Of a DNA stretch of 64,000 nt, positions 10,426-19,878 are shown piece by piece. The notes under the pieces are model-generated. The model was not told the origin of the DNA. It saw only the letters and a program-made list of their open reading frames with translations, and did not search any database. This DNA is from Pseudocercospora fijiensis CIRAD86. Lineage: Eukaryota > Ascomycota > Dothideomycetes > Mycosphaerellales > Mycosphaerellaceae. Numbering within the stretch: position 1 is the first letter of the stretch; each line of letters opens with the position of its first letter. Position numbers and translations under genes: made by a program. The DNA is taken from NCBI RefSeq assembly GCF_000340215.1, contig NW_006921532.1:3265337-3329336 (forward strand), written 5' to 3'.

Positions 10426-11364
10426 ATGTCGCTGTTCTCCTTTTCCACGCCGTTGGACATCGACATAGTCCTCGAAGCTGCCGATGAGCGACCGACAGTT
10501 GATGTAAAGCTCGACAAGAACCGGCGCGAGAAATGCCCGCTATATCTGGACGGTGAGACTGTCAAGGGCGCAGTCACAATACGGCCCAAAGATGGCAAGC
10601 GGCTAGAGCACACAGGCATCAAAGTGCAATTCATTGGCACTATCGAGATGTTCTTCGACCGCAACACGCACCACGAATTCCTCTCCCTACAGACCGAATT
10701 GGCTGCGCCAGGCGAGCTGCAACACCCGGTCACGCTTCCGTTCGCCTTCAAGAACGTCGAGAAGGCATACGAGTCATATCATGGGATCAATGTTAAGCTC
10801 AGATACTTTCTGCGAGTAACAGTCTCTCGGCGCATGGCGGATGTGGTACGAGAGAAGGATATCTGGGTATACTCATATCGCCAGCCGCCGGAGAGCAACA
10901 GCGTCATCAAGATGGACGTGGGCATTGAGGATTGCTTACACATCGAATTCGAGTACAGCAAGAGCAAATACCACCTGAAAGATGTCATTGTCGGCCGCAT
11001 ATACTTTTTGCTGGTGCGATTGAAGATACGGCACATGGAACTCTCTATCATTCGGCGAGAAACCACTGGTGTACCCCCAAACCAATACAACGAGTCAGAA
11101 ACACTGGTACGCTTCGAAATTATGGACGGCTCGCCTTCGCGTGGCGAGACAATACCTATCCGTCTCTTCCTAGGCGGCTTTGACCTGACTCCCACATTCC
11201 GAGACGTGAATAAGAAATACAGCACCCGGTACTATTTGTCATTGGTTCTGATCGACGAAGATGCAAGACGGTATTTCAAGCAGAGCGAGATTGTTCTGTA
11301 TCGACAAGCACCGGAAACGAATGAGCTTGCCATGCGACAAGCCAAGGAGATTCAGGCCAGCTAG
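10426..11364 (+). CDS. VPS26: Retromer subunit Vps26
   Basis: Single exon up to the first stop, 312 residues, which is the usual length for fungal Vps26. The arrestin-like fold markers are all present: PLDIDIVLEAADERP, GETVKGAVTIRPKDGKRLEH, QFIGTIEMFFDR, LKDVIVGRIYFLLVRLKIRHMELSIIRRE, ETLVRFEIMDGSP, GETIPIRLFLGGFDLTPT and YFKQSEIVLYRQ. Vps26 forms the cargo-selective retromer trimer with Vps35 and Vps29 on endosomes and returns receptors to the Golgi. Unusually, the TAG stop at 11362-11364 is followed in the same frame by a further 86 open codons (to 11625) of protein-like composition; see the separate entry. The window also encodes a Rab5-type GTPase of the same endosomal pathway, but not next to it. 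Confidence 0.95.
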   Translation: MSLFSFSTPLDIDIVLEAADERPTVDVKLDKNRREKCPLYLDGETVKGAVTIRPKDGKRLEHTGIKVQFIGTIEMFFDRNTHHEFLSLQTELAAPGELQHPVTLPFAFKNVEKAYESYHGINVKLRYFLRVTVSRRMADVVREKDIWVYSYRQPPESNSVIKMDVGIEDCLHIEFEYSKSKYHLKDVIVGRIYFLLVRLKIRHMELSIIRRETTGVPPNQYNESETLVRFEIMDGSPSRGETIPIRLFLGGFDLTPTFRDVNKKYSTRYYLSLVLIDEDARRYFKQSEIVLYRQAPETNELAMRQAKEIQAS

Positions 11365-11625
11365 GAAAGCGCTAATGAGACACGACATATTATCAACGGC
11401 GTCAGGATGGGAACAGCATATCTTAACACTACTACTCCTACCACCGTTGAGGACATCCGCAGTCTAGAGGAACAAGGTCGGCCTCCAGAGCGGGGAGAAT
11501 GGGATGATTTGTTTCGACATGCTGCTCAGAGGAAATTGCAGAATATATCCCCTGAGGAGCTGCTGGATGGATTGTCGGGCGCAGGTGACGAATCCGGGCG
11601 TAGCAAGGTTGAATCAATGACCTGA
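11365..11625 (+). other. In-frame open extension downstream of the VPS26 stop codon
   Basis: After the VPS26 TAG the same frame stays open for 86 codons and ends at TGA 11623-11625. The part from the ATG at 11407 looks like real protein: EDIRSLEEQGRPPERGEWDDLF, then QRKLQNISPEELLDGL. Two routes could join it to VPS26: stop readthrough, or an optional 108-bp intron 11298-11405 (GTATCG donor, GCTAAT branch-like sequence at 11371, CAG acceptor). That intron is in phase and would replace YRQAPE...QAS with the new tail. A separate small gene starting at 11407 is the third possibility. No known domain seen. Confidence 0.4.
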
Positions 11626-12085
11626 TCACTTGGTGCGTGTCTGAGAACGCAACGCGTATGGAGACCAGGCGTTAAAAAGAAGCACGAATTTGTACAGGCT
11701 AAGACGGGAGCAACGGCATTCGTGTGTCGCTCTGCAGTGCGCCGGCCTTGGAGCCATGAGGCATTAACTACTCATACGAATGGGCCATTGCTCGCCATCC
11801 ATGGTCATAGTATTGATGGCCGGGACATTCATGACCGAGTGGACCCATCAATTTGCAAATCAACATTGCTGTGGATTGCTGCAGACAATGCTGACACACC
11901 AATGACGATGCCCCTTCTTTCCTAAGCCCGCATCTAACCGCAAGCCGAGCTCCAAAAGCAGCTGGAGAAATGGAACGTAGGATGATTCACCATAAACAAC
12001 CCCATAGTCCTCCGCATGCCGCAATGTAACTGTGAACACATTCGTTTCTCTTCAATTGACGTTCTTGTTGGAGTTGGTCGGCACC
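11626..12085. other. Intergenic region upstream of the E2 gene
   Basis: 460 bases with no reading frame or repeat that I can support. It should contain the VPS26 terminator region and the promoter of the following gene. Confidence 0.4.
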
Positions 12086-13576
12086 ATGTCTACACTTAGA
12101 CTGTCTTATTACTCCAGAGCTTTGCGTATACAGCAGCTTCGCCCGAATCATGCGTCCCGCTCTCTCTTCTACCGCCAGTTCCACGCCTCAACACGACGTG
12201 ATGTCGTGAAGCCGTTCCTTCTTGCAGACATCGGAGAAGGTATAACGGAATGTCAGCTGATACAATGGTTCGTGCAGCCAGGTGCTCGCGTAGAACAGTT
12301 CGACAAGATATGCGAAGTGCAGTCGGACAAGGCTAGTGTCGAGATTACAAGTCCGTTCGACGGAGTGATCAAGAAACTTCACTATGAGCCGGACGATATG
12401 GCAATCACGGGAAAGCCATTGGTCGACATCGACATTCAAGGAGAGCTGAGCGAAGCAGACCTGGAGAAGCTGGGTGGTACCGAGAGAGACGAGTCTGCAA
12501 GCAAAGATGATGGTAGAGAGAGCAGGGCGGGAGGTCAAGAGGAGGAAGGAAGGTCAGATCAACAGGAGCAGGTAGAGGCGGAAGGTGTTGGAGCCGAACA
12601 TACACCGCCTGAAGCAAGCAAGCAACCATCATCTCAACCACGACAGCCTCCGTCGCAATCGAGCAAAGAAGACAAGGGATCGCTGGCAACGCCTGCTGTG
12701 AGGCATCTGATCAAAGAGCACGATTTGAACATAAACGATATCAATGGCACTGGCAAAGACGGCAGAGTTCTGAAAGAAGATGTGCATCGTCATGTTTCCC
12801 AGGGAGGCCAACAGTCGCAATCACAATCGCAACAGACCGCGTCGTCAATGCCAGCTCGTCCCACAGCCTCACGCGAAGATCGCGCAGTTCCCCTCACCAA
12901 CGTTCAATCGCACATGTTCAAGACCATGACGAGGTCACTCAGCATTCCACAATTTCTCTACAGCACCTCTGCGGACATGTCCGCAGTCACCAGCGTGCGG
13001 AAACGGCTCAGTGCATCGACTGGTCAAAAGATGACACACCTTGCTTTCATAATGAAGGCGGTCAGTATTGCGTTCGCAAAACATCCTCTGCTGAACGCCG
13101 CGCTCCACGTGAAAGATGCCAGGAAAGCAGAGTTGACATATAAAGGCGCCCACAACTTCGGCATTGCGATCGACACACCTTCAGGCCTCCTTGTTCCTGT
13201 TGTAAAGAATGTGCAAGATCTGAGCATTGCAGAAATCGCGGCCAAGATGAAGGAGCTGTCGCAGAACGCTCGCGACAACAAGCTGGCTCCGGGAGATTTC
13301 AGTGGAGCAACTTTCACCGTCAGCAACATTGGTTCGGTTGGAGGAGGCGTCGTGGCGCCAGTGATCTCAGAGCCACAGGTAGCAATTGTTGGAGTCGGTC
13401 GAAGCAGGATCGTTCCAGCATTCGATGAAAACGATGCGCTCGTGAAGAAAGAAGAGCTGGTGCTGAGCTGGAGCGCAGATCATAGGGTTGTTGATGGTGC
13501 AGAGTGCGCGAGGTGCGCTGAGCGGGTCAAGTCCCTGCTGGAAGATCCGACCGCCATGCTCGTGGAGATGCGGTAG
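12086..13576 (+). CDS. Lipoamide acyltransferase E2 of the mitochondrial branched-chain 2-oxoacid dehydrogenase complex
   Basis: Single exon, 496 residues from ATG 12086 (MSTLRLSYYSRALR...); an upstream GTG at 12032 opens the frame but is not a plausible start. Order of parts: an Arg/Ser-rich mitochondrial presequence ending near RQFHASTR; lipoyl domain (about 40-115) with the lipoylated lysine in QSDKASVEI (Lys82); a long Glu/Gln/Ser linker (120-195); the E3/E1-binding domain (TPAVRHLIKEHDLNINDING, about 202-222); a Gln-rich second linker; and the catalytic acyltransferase core with HRVVDGA (His466, Asp470). The DIGEGITE and SDKASVEI signatures fit the branched-chain enzyme better than the pyruvate or 2-oxoglutarate E2. 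It transfers acyl groups from lipoate to CoA in leucine, isoleucine and valine breakdown. Confidence 0.92.
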   Translation: MSTLRLSYYSRALRIQQLRPNHASRSLFYRQFHASTRRDVVKPFLLADIGEGITECQLIQWFVQPGARVEQFDKICEVQSDKASVEITSPFDGVIKKLHYEPDDMAITGKPLVDIDIQGELSEADLEKLGGTERDESASKDDGRESRAGGQEEEGRSDQQEQVEAEGVGAEHTPPEASKQPSSQPRQPPSQSSKEDKGSLATPAVRHLIKEHDLNINDINGTGKDGRVLKEDVHRHVSQGGQQSQSQSQQTASSMPARPTASREDRAVPLTNVQSHMFKTMTRSLSIPQFLYSTSADMSAVTSVRKRLSASTGQKMTHLAFIMKAVSIAFAKHPLLNAALHVKDARKAELTYKGAHNFGIAIDTPSGLLVPVVKNVQDLSIAEIAAKMKELSQNARDNKLAPGDFSGATFTVSNIGSVGGGVVAPVISEPQVAIVGVGRSRIVPAFDENDALVKKEELVLSWSADHRVVDGAECARCAERVKSLLEDPTAMLVEMR

Positions 13577-14030
13577 TCACTACGACCTGCTCGGTTACCC
13601 TGGCTCTTGAGAAGCTCATGCTGCTGCAGCATGGATGTTCACAGGACCAAAAAGGTGGCAACTCAGAATCGACAGAGCTCTGCTCATGAGGGCGTGGAAA
13701 GTCTCTGATGTCGAGATCATCGTTGAATTATTGGATCACTTATCCGGGCATGGAGGAAGTAGTCGTATAATTCTCGGCCTCCACGGCATGCATGATGGTG
13801 GATGAAAAAAAGTCGTTCGGTACCCATCAGCGCGCTATCTCGGCTTTGGGGACCGATCGATTCGAATATCGCATGGGCTGGTTCCTGGCATACGGTAGAA
13901 CTAACGTGGGGCTAACGCCGATGGTAGCCGGAGGTAGAAGATCTCTAAATGCAAGCAAGGTCCAGCAGTCGCATTCCACGAGCTTAGCAGGACACAATTT
14001 CCATTCTACATCTAGACGAGTGTGCTGGAA
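13577..14030. other. Intergenic region between the E2 and P5C dehydrogenase genes
   Basis: 454 bases; no convincing coding or RNA signal. The two flanking genes are in tandem, so this holds one terminator and one promoter. Confidence 0.4.
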
Positions 14031-15837
14031 ATGGCCACGAGAACAGTTCAGAGCTGCAGACAGCAGGTCGCTTCGTCTCTAAAGGCTCAATCTGCATCAG
14101 CAGGTAACAGAAGCATCCAGACAAGTGCCAGAGCGACTCTGGCGAACTTCAGAATACCTACAGTCAACAATGAGCCAAACGCAAGTCGCGATACTACACC
14201 CTAGGCAGACCAAGGCTCACGATTTGCAGAAACACTACGAGAAAGGTTCAGTCGATCGATCGAAGCTCAGCGACGCAATGCAAACACTCAAGTCGAAAGC
14301 ACCCTTACAGGTCCCAATCGTGGTAGCAGGGAAAGAGTCGAGAACACAAAAGATCTCTGAACAGCCTATGCCATCGTCTCACAAGCACTCATTGGCATCA
14401 TGGTCGAATGCCACAACATCAGATGTCAGCACTGCCATTGACTCTGCCCTGGCAGCGCGAAGTTCGTGGGAGAGCATGCCGTTCGCAGATCGAGCTGCAG
14501 TCTTTTTGAAGGCGGCAGATCTTGTGTCCGGAAAATACAGATACGATATAATGGCTGCAACCATGCTCGGCCAGGGTAAGAATGCCTGGCAAGCTGAGAT
14601 TGATTCTGCGGCGGAGCTTTGCGACTTCTTCCGCTTTAATGTTCAGTATGCGCAAGATGTATACTCTCATCAGCCAGTGCATCACAGCCCAGGCGTTTGG
14701 AACAGAGTGGAGTACAGGCCGCTCGAAGGCTTCGTCTATGCCATCACACCCTTCAATTTCACAGCTATCGCAGGCAACTTACCTTGTGCACCAGCATTGA
14801 TGGGTAATGTGGTTGTTTGGAAGCCATCTCCAGCTGCGATCGCCTCCAACTGGCTTCTCTACCAGATCTTGATTGAGGCTGGCTTACCGAAGGATGTGAT
14901 ACAGTTTGTGCCGGGAGATGCGGTGGAGATCACAAAGACCGTGCTCGCGCACCGGGAATTCTCAGCACTGCACTACACTGGCTCAACAGCAGTATTTCGT
15001 TCATTGTATGGACAGATTGGCCAAGGAACTGCGGAAGGCCGCTACAGGAGCTATCCTCGGATTGTTGGAGAAACTGGGGGGAAAAACTTTCATTTGGTGC
15101 ATGGCTCTGCGGACATCCACAATGCGGTCATCAACACAGTGCGCGGTGCTTTTGAATATCAAGGTCAGAAGTGTTCGGCGACTTCGCGTGCGTACTTCCC
15201 GAAGAGCACGTGGGATCAAGCCAAGACACTCCTGGTGCAGGAAACGGAAAAACTCAAGATTGGTACACCAGAAGACTTCGACAACTTCATTGGGCCCGTC
15301 ATTCATCAGCAATCATTCGACAAGCTGTGCAAGGCGATAGACCAGAGCAACCAGGACTCTGAGCTTGAGCTTATCGTCGGCGGCAAGTACGATGGCAGCA
15401 AAGGCTTTTTTGTGCACCCGACGATTTACGAAACGAAGAATGCTCAGCACCAAAACATGAAGACAGAATTCTTCGGCCCATTGCTCACGGTGTATGTATA
15501 TGACGACACCAGAGAGCCCGAGAAGGCGTTTGCCGACATTTGCGAGACGATCGACAAGACGTCTGAATATGGCCTGACGGGAGCTGTATTCGCCCAGGAC
15601 CGCAATGTGCTCAACTTGGCCGAGAATGCGCTTCGGAACGCTGCTGGCAACTTCTACCTTAACGTCAAGTCTACCGGTGCTGTCGTTGGACAGCAGCCAT
15701 TCGGCGGAGCAAGAGCGTCGGGCACGAATGACAAGGCAGGCTCTGCCAACCTGCTCTCTAGATTCGTGAGCATGCGTGCTATCAAGGAGGACTTTGTGGG
15801 TGCGGGTGAGGTGATATATCCATCGAATGTTGTGTAA
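14031..15837 (+). CDS. PUT2: Delta-1-pyrroline-5-carboxylate dehydrogenase, mitochondrial
   Basis: Two exons, 14031-14180 and 14230-15837, 585 residues. The 49-bp intron (14181-14229) has a GC donor (GCAAGT) and a TTTGCAG acceptor. Joining there gives TVNNEPN-KHYEKGS, the conserved P5CDH N-terminal block, and no GT donor gives an in-frame join. Exon 1 codes for a mitochondrial presequence (MATRTVQSCRQQ ... IQTSARATLANFRIP). The aldehyde dehydrogenase core shows ITPFNFTAIAGNLP, the glutamate of VGETGGKNFH and the catalytic cysteine in GQKCSA (Cys365), then QQPFGGARASGTNDK near the C terminus. The enzyme oxidises glutamate semialdehyde to glutamate with NAD, the second step of proline use. Gene symbol follows yeast PUT2 (Aspergillus prnC). 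Confidence 0.94.
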
Positions 15838-16522
15838 TCTATGTACGATTTACCACTCTCCACAAGGGTGCACCAAAATCCGCATGCTTTCTCTTTGCCA
15901 AGCCAACCTGGCCAAGTCCCGTGACGCGCGAAGTTTCGAACTTCCTGCTTCCCTTCAGTGCCCGATCGGCTCGGCTGCAGCTGCTTGCCCTTTCCTTGTA
16001 AGTTGTAGCGTCGGCTTTTGAGCGGCTCCGCGAACGTCACAAGCGCTGCCGCCGATGGAGTCGGCGGACGTAATGTCACACGAGAAGTTGGAGAGTCACC
16101 GCCCTGAACCGCCTGAACTGCCTGAACTGCAGTGCCCAGTCCATCGCCGCTCTCATCGCCAGCGCATGGCATGGCATGGCATGGCATGGCATGGCAGTTG
16201 TCGTCGGCTGCGCCCGAAACCTGCCCGGCAGTCGTGGCGTGGTGTTGCCCGAATCATATAAGGTCAACACCTGCAGTCCCTTTCCTTTTCCGCTGCCTCC
16301 GTTCGTAGACTTCTTCTCGCACACCGAAAGACGCTTGCACCGCCTCGGAGCTGCGACGAATTCGAATTTGGACAACTGAATCTTGCCTGCCGCGTCAAGA
16401 CATCTCACTGATCCCTGTGCTTCGAGTGCAATTGAGAGAGCCGTTGTTACCCTATCTGCCAGAAGGAGAATATTTCACACAAAGGCAAAAAATCAAAGGC
16501 ATTCTAAGAAGCGCTTATCACC
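15838..16522. promoter_or_regulatory. Upstream region of gluconokinase with a short tandem repeat
   Basis: 685 bases. It contains a (CATGG)6 microsatellite at 16165-16194 and, just before it, short imperfect CCGCCTGAACTGCCTGAACTG repeats (about 16101-16130). A pyrimidine-rich tract (16277-16320) lies nearer the start codon, as is common for fungal promoters. No gene is seen. Confidence 0.45.
16165..16194. repeat. (CATGG)6 microsatellite
   Basis: Six perfect copies of the five-base unit CATGG, followed by a partial unit. It lies about 330 bp upstream of the gluconokinase start codon and is outside any supported coding region. Confidence 0.95.
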
Positions 16523-17273
16523 ATGTCGCAAGAGGTCAAGTTGGTCCCTGACATTCCTCCGCAACAACAATACCTTCCGCCAACGCCACCTTCCGAACCC
16601 ACCTCAGAATTACCCAAAATGACGAGCCACTCGAACGGCAGCGAGCTTGCAAGATCTAGCTGTCGGCATAAGCATATCTGGGTCATAACAGGGCCGGCTG
16701 GTTGTGGCAAGACGTCAGTAGCAGAGTTCCTGCACTCCACATACTCGTTACCATATCTGGAAGGCGACACGGTAAGTGGCACACTTGGCTGGTCTCGAGT
16801 ACCGAGAAATTACATGGAGCACTGACATGATTTCCTTGCAGTTCCACACTCCAGAAAATGTAGAGAAGATGGCCAACGGACACCCGCTCACGGATGCTGA
16901 CCGATGGGACTGGCTCGTACTCCTGCGAGAAGAAGCCATCAAGGCATTGAAGACTTCGGATGGAGTCATTGTGACATGCAGTGCTTTGAAGCGCAAGTAC
17001 AGAGATGTTATGCGAATTGCAACCTACCACCATCCGGAGATCAGAGTGCACTTCGTGTTTCTGAAGGCATCCGAGGCCGTTCTCATGGATCGTGTCCGTG
17101 CGAGGCAGAATCACTACATGAAGGACTATATGGTTCGCAGCCAATTCGAAAGCCTTGAAACACCGACTGAAGAGGAATTTGACGTTCTAGCTGTGGATGC
17201 CAGCGGGACATCGAAGGAGGTACAGGACTTGGCTCTGGCGACTGTCGAGCAGGAGATGAAGGCTGATGCATAA
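16523..17273 (+). CDS. Gluconokinase (GntK type)
   Basis: Two exons, 16523-16771 and 16842-17273, 226 residues, with a 70-bp GTAAGT...TTGCAG intron. The join reads LEGDT-FHTPENVEKM, the conserved gluconokinase motif. The P-loop GPAGCGKTS sits at about residues 57-65, later than in bacterial enzymes because of a roughly 50-residue Pro/Ser-rich N-terminal extension. DRWDWL, VTCSALKRKYRD, HFVFLKA and MVRSQFESLETP are further family blocks. The enzyme phosphorylates D-gluconate to 6-phosphogluconate, feeding the pentose phosphate pathway. It is convergent with the HAD hydrolase gene 250 bp away. Confidence 0.93.
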
Positions 17274-17524
17274 GACGGGAGGACAGATGGTTCGGTGAGA
17301 CCGCTGTGCGAGGACAGCATCAGTCAGGGAGGCATTTGTTCTAGGGCGTTTGCGAGGCGTAGCGGGGGATATACCACCAGATCGTGGAATCTTACTTTTG
17401 TACTTTGCAGAAGCCTTTCGGCAACACCACGAAGCGTTCAGTCCCACTGGATGACCTCCGTCTCAGATTTCCATTACCCTTTTGCCCGTACCAAATTCCT
17501 GGAAGGGCCTGTACCCCGATCTCA

Positions 17525-18289
17525 TCATGCATTCTCCCATGCTTCCTCGACAATGTCCGCCAATTCCTGCAACGTCTCAACCCTCAATTGAAACCCAAAC
17601 TTCTCCTGCGCACCTTCTGGGTTGCCACCCATAAAACCCGCTCGGTCGACCCATACACTCTGCAACTCGACCTCTTTTGCCGGCTGATGGTCATGAAACA
17701 AGGACTGTGCTACGTGACAAAGCTCGTCTTTCTCTACACCGAAGTCGCTGCGGATGTGCTCAAGCAAATAATGAAAATTGCGAAGATCAGGCTTGTAAGA
17801 CCCAATATCTTGAGCGGTGTAGATCTTGTCAAAATGGCATCCTTTCAACGGCCCCTCTAGCGTCTGATTGAAGGATGCAATGTCGACATTCGAGAGTGGT
17901 ACGAGCTTGTATCGTTTCCCCAGCGACTGTATGGCCTTGACGGTGTCGGGAAAAGCCGGGTACGATCCGATTTTGCTTCCATAGTCCGTGGCGGCTTGAT
18001 TCACTTGTTCCTGCGTCAAGTTGCCGTTCTCTACAACTTTGAGCTCCTTGGCGTATCTTCGAAGTCCTTCGGCAATGATTTCGGATTGTCGCACAGTGGG
18101 ATACTCTCGTTGAACAGTTGTGTCGTGCCTCTCGATGCTGAGCATGAGTTCTTTGTGATCTTGTGGAAGGTAGGGTCCGAGGGCTGTTGCTCGCGCGGAT
18201 TGAGCTATTCCCTTCTCCCAGTCGACTAGTGTTCCGTAGATGTCGAAGGATAGAGCCTTGAGTTTTGTCCATGGGATGGTCGATGCCAT
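17525..18289 (-). CDS. HAD-superfamily hydrolase, haloacid dehalogenase (type II) like
   Basis: Single exon, 254 residues from ATG 18289. HAD motifs are visible: motif I SFDIYGTLVDW with the nucleophile aspartate near residue 16, motif II PLSNVD, motif III lysine in IGSYKPD, and a motif IV region SLFHDHQPAKE followed by VWVDRAG. The layout matches fungal proteins annotated as 2-haloalkanoic acid dehalogenase type II. The true substrate is unknown in most fungal members, so I would not claim haloacid activity. Position III/IV wording (SLFHDHQPA) is typical of this subfamily. Convergent with gluconokinase. Confidence 0.88.
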   Translation of the reverse strand: MASTIPWTKLKALSFDIYGTLVDWEKGIAQSARATALGPYLPQDHKELMLSIERHDTTVQREYPTVRQSEIIAEGLRRYAKELKVVENGNLTQEQVNQAATDYGSKIGSYPAFPDTVKAIQSLGKRYKLVPLSNVDIASFNQTLEGPLKGCHFDKIYTAQDIGSYKPDLRNFHYLLEHIRSDFGVEKDELCHVAQSLFHDHQPAKEVELQSVWVDRAGFMGGNPEGAQEKFGFQLRVETLQELADIVEEAWENA

Positions 18290-19878
18290 TTTTTCTTTTG
18301 TGGAAATCTTGATGATTGGAGGAATTGTGTGGATGTAGAGATGCAGATGGGTCGGGAAATCAAACAGATTGATGCGCTTTCTAGATTCGAGGTCGACACG
18401 CCTTTCTGCAAGAGAAAGTCCCGGGCTGGTGGAAGCATCACGTCTGAATCTTCAGTCCGCCCTTCGATTGCCTGATCGGGTGAGCCTTGGCAAGAAGCAA
18501 ACGGACCGGGGTGCCCTGTCTCCCTTCAGATGCTCCGTGGCTTCAGGCTCACGGGCCTCGCACTGCTTAGATTGTTGGCGGCCGTATTGCCAATGATACT
18601 CGTACTAGAAAAGAACAGTCTACTGCTAGACAAAAACAAAATGTGCTGTGGATCGCTGCACAAGCAATCCAAGAATCACGAAGCGGCCTCTCGTGGTTTC
18701 TATACTGAAGGTCGGCTTCACGGTCTCGGCCGTAGTCCTTTGACATTGCTAACGCATATCCGGACTTTTGCGGCCTATAAGACCGCTTGCCTTTACGTAT
18801 CACTTATTCTGAAGCCTTATATCTCTCTTGCTTCCTATTCTATATCGTTGTTTAGTAAAGTCGAAGTTATATAACGAAACATTTGAAAACCGACCAATCA
18901 CAGAGCGCTAAGAAATCGACATTACGTAGCATAACCCACGAGCGGGCTCCCCTTGGTTACCTGACCTTCGCTACGCTTTGGGAGGTACCAGAGGTCGCCC
19001 GCTTCGTGAAACAGATGATGTGCCGTCATCGTCACTGCCACCGGAGAAGAACAAGCGCGCCGCGCCAAGAGCCGCCATGCTGAACTCTGTTCGTCGTCAC
19101 CTCACCTCTCACAGCCAACGTTCGTTCTCACAATCTCACGTTCTGCCACTTCACAGATATCGGCCAGTGGCTACATCGACGACATCCTCATGTGGAGCGT
19201 GATTTGACGCGTCAAGATGCGTACTTCCACGTCCGCGAACTTATCAGGGATCACCACGACCGCCGTTTGGCATTCAAACACCACAGCGGCCTTCCTACTT
19301 CCGAGACAAAACGGAGCAGATTGTGCCAGATGAACGAATAGCACTTCACTCGGAAGAGCATGGCTTCCACGTTGTTGCTAAGGCGATTGATCTTGTGGTT
19401 CCGGTTGTGCAGATAGCACCCCGACCATTCTCGCCAGCTGTGTGAGACTGCACCGTTGGTGAGGTCGTAAGGCAGGTGACCTTGGACTTCAGCTCGAGCG
19501 TACTGCCAAGAAGTCAGTGGCTAGCATGATGAACGCGATATGGACAGTGTGGCCATGTTCACTCCCTGGAGAGCTCAAATCATTCCTAAAATCTGGAACA
19601 CTGTGCAGCGAGACCATGATCGCCAATATTTGCGCTATAAGGTTCTAATGAATCCTCAAATGTGCAGTTCACGAGTGAATTGTTGCCTTGTCACAGACAT
19701 TCAAGCCGCGCACATGCTTTGACTCGATGCAAGCTACCAGCTTGTGCCATTCACTGACCGAATCTTCACATGCATGATTAAGTTCCGCGCCTTCCACTTT
19801 CCAGCCGCCAAGTTTAAGTTCTAACCTCAGGACTCCAACATTAAGCATTGCACTCGCAACTCCAACACCTGCGACACC
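18290..19878. other. Long spacer without supported genes
   Basis: About 1.6 kb between divergent genes. Positions about 18770-18890 are AT-richer than the surroundings and may be an old repeat fragment, but I could not match them to anything else in the window. Open frames are short and unrelated to known proteins; no tRNA signature found. Confidence 0.4.
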
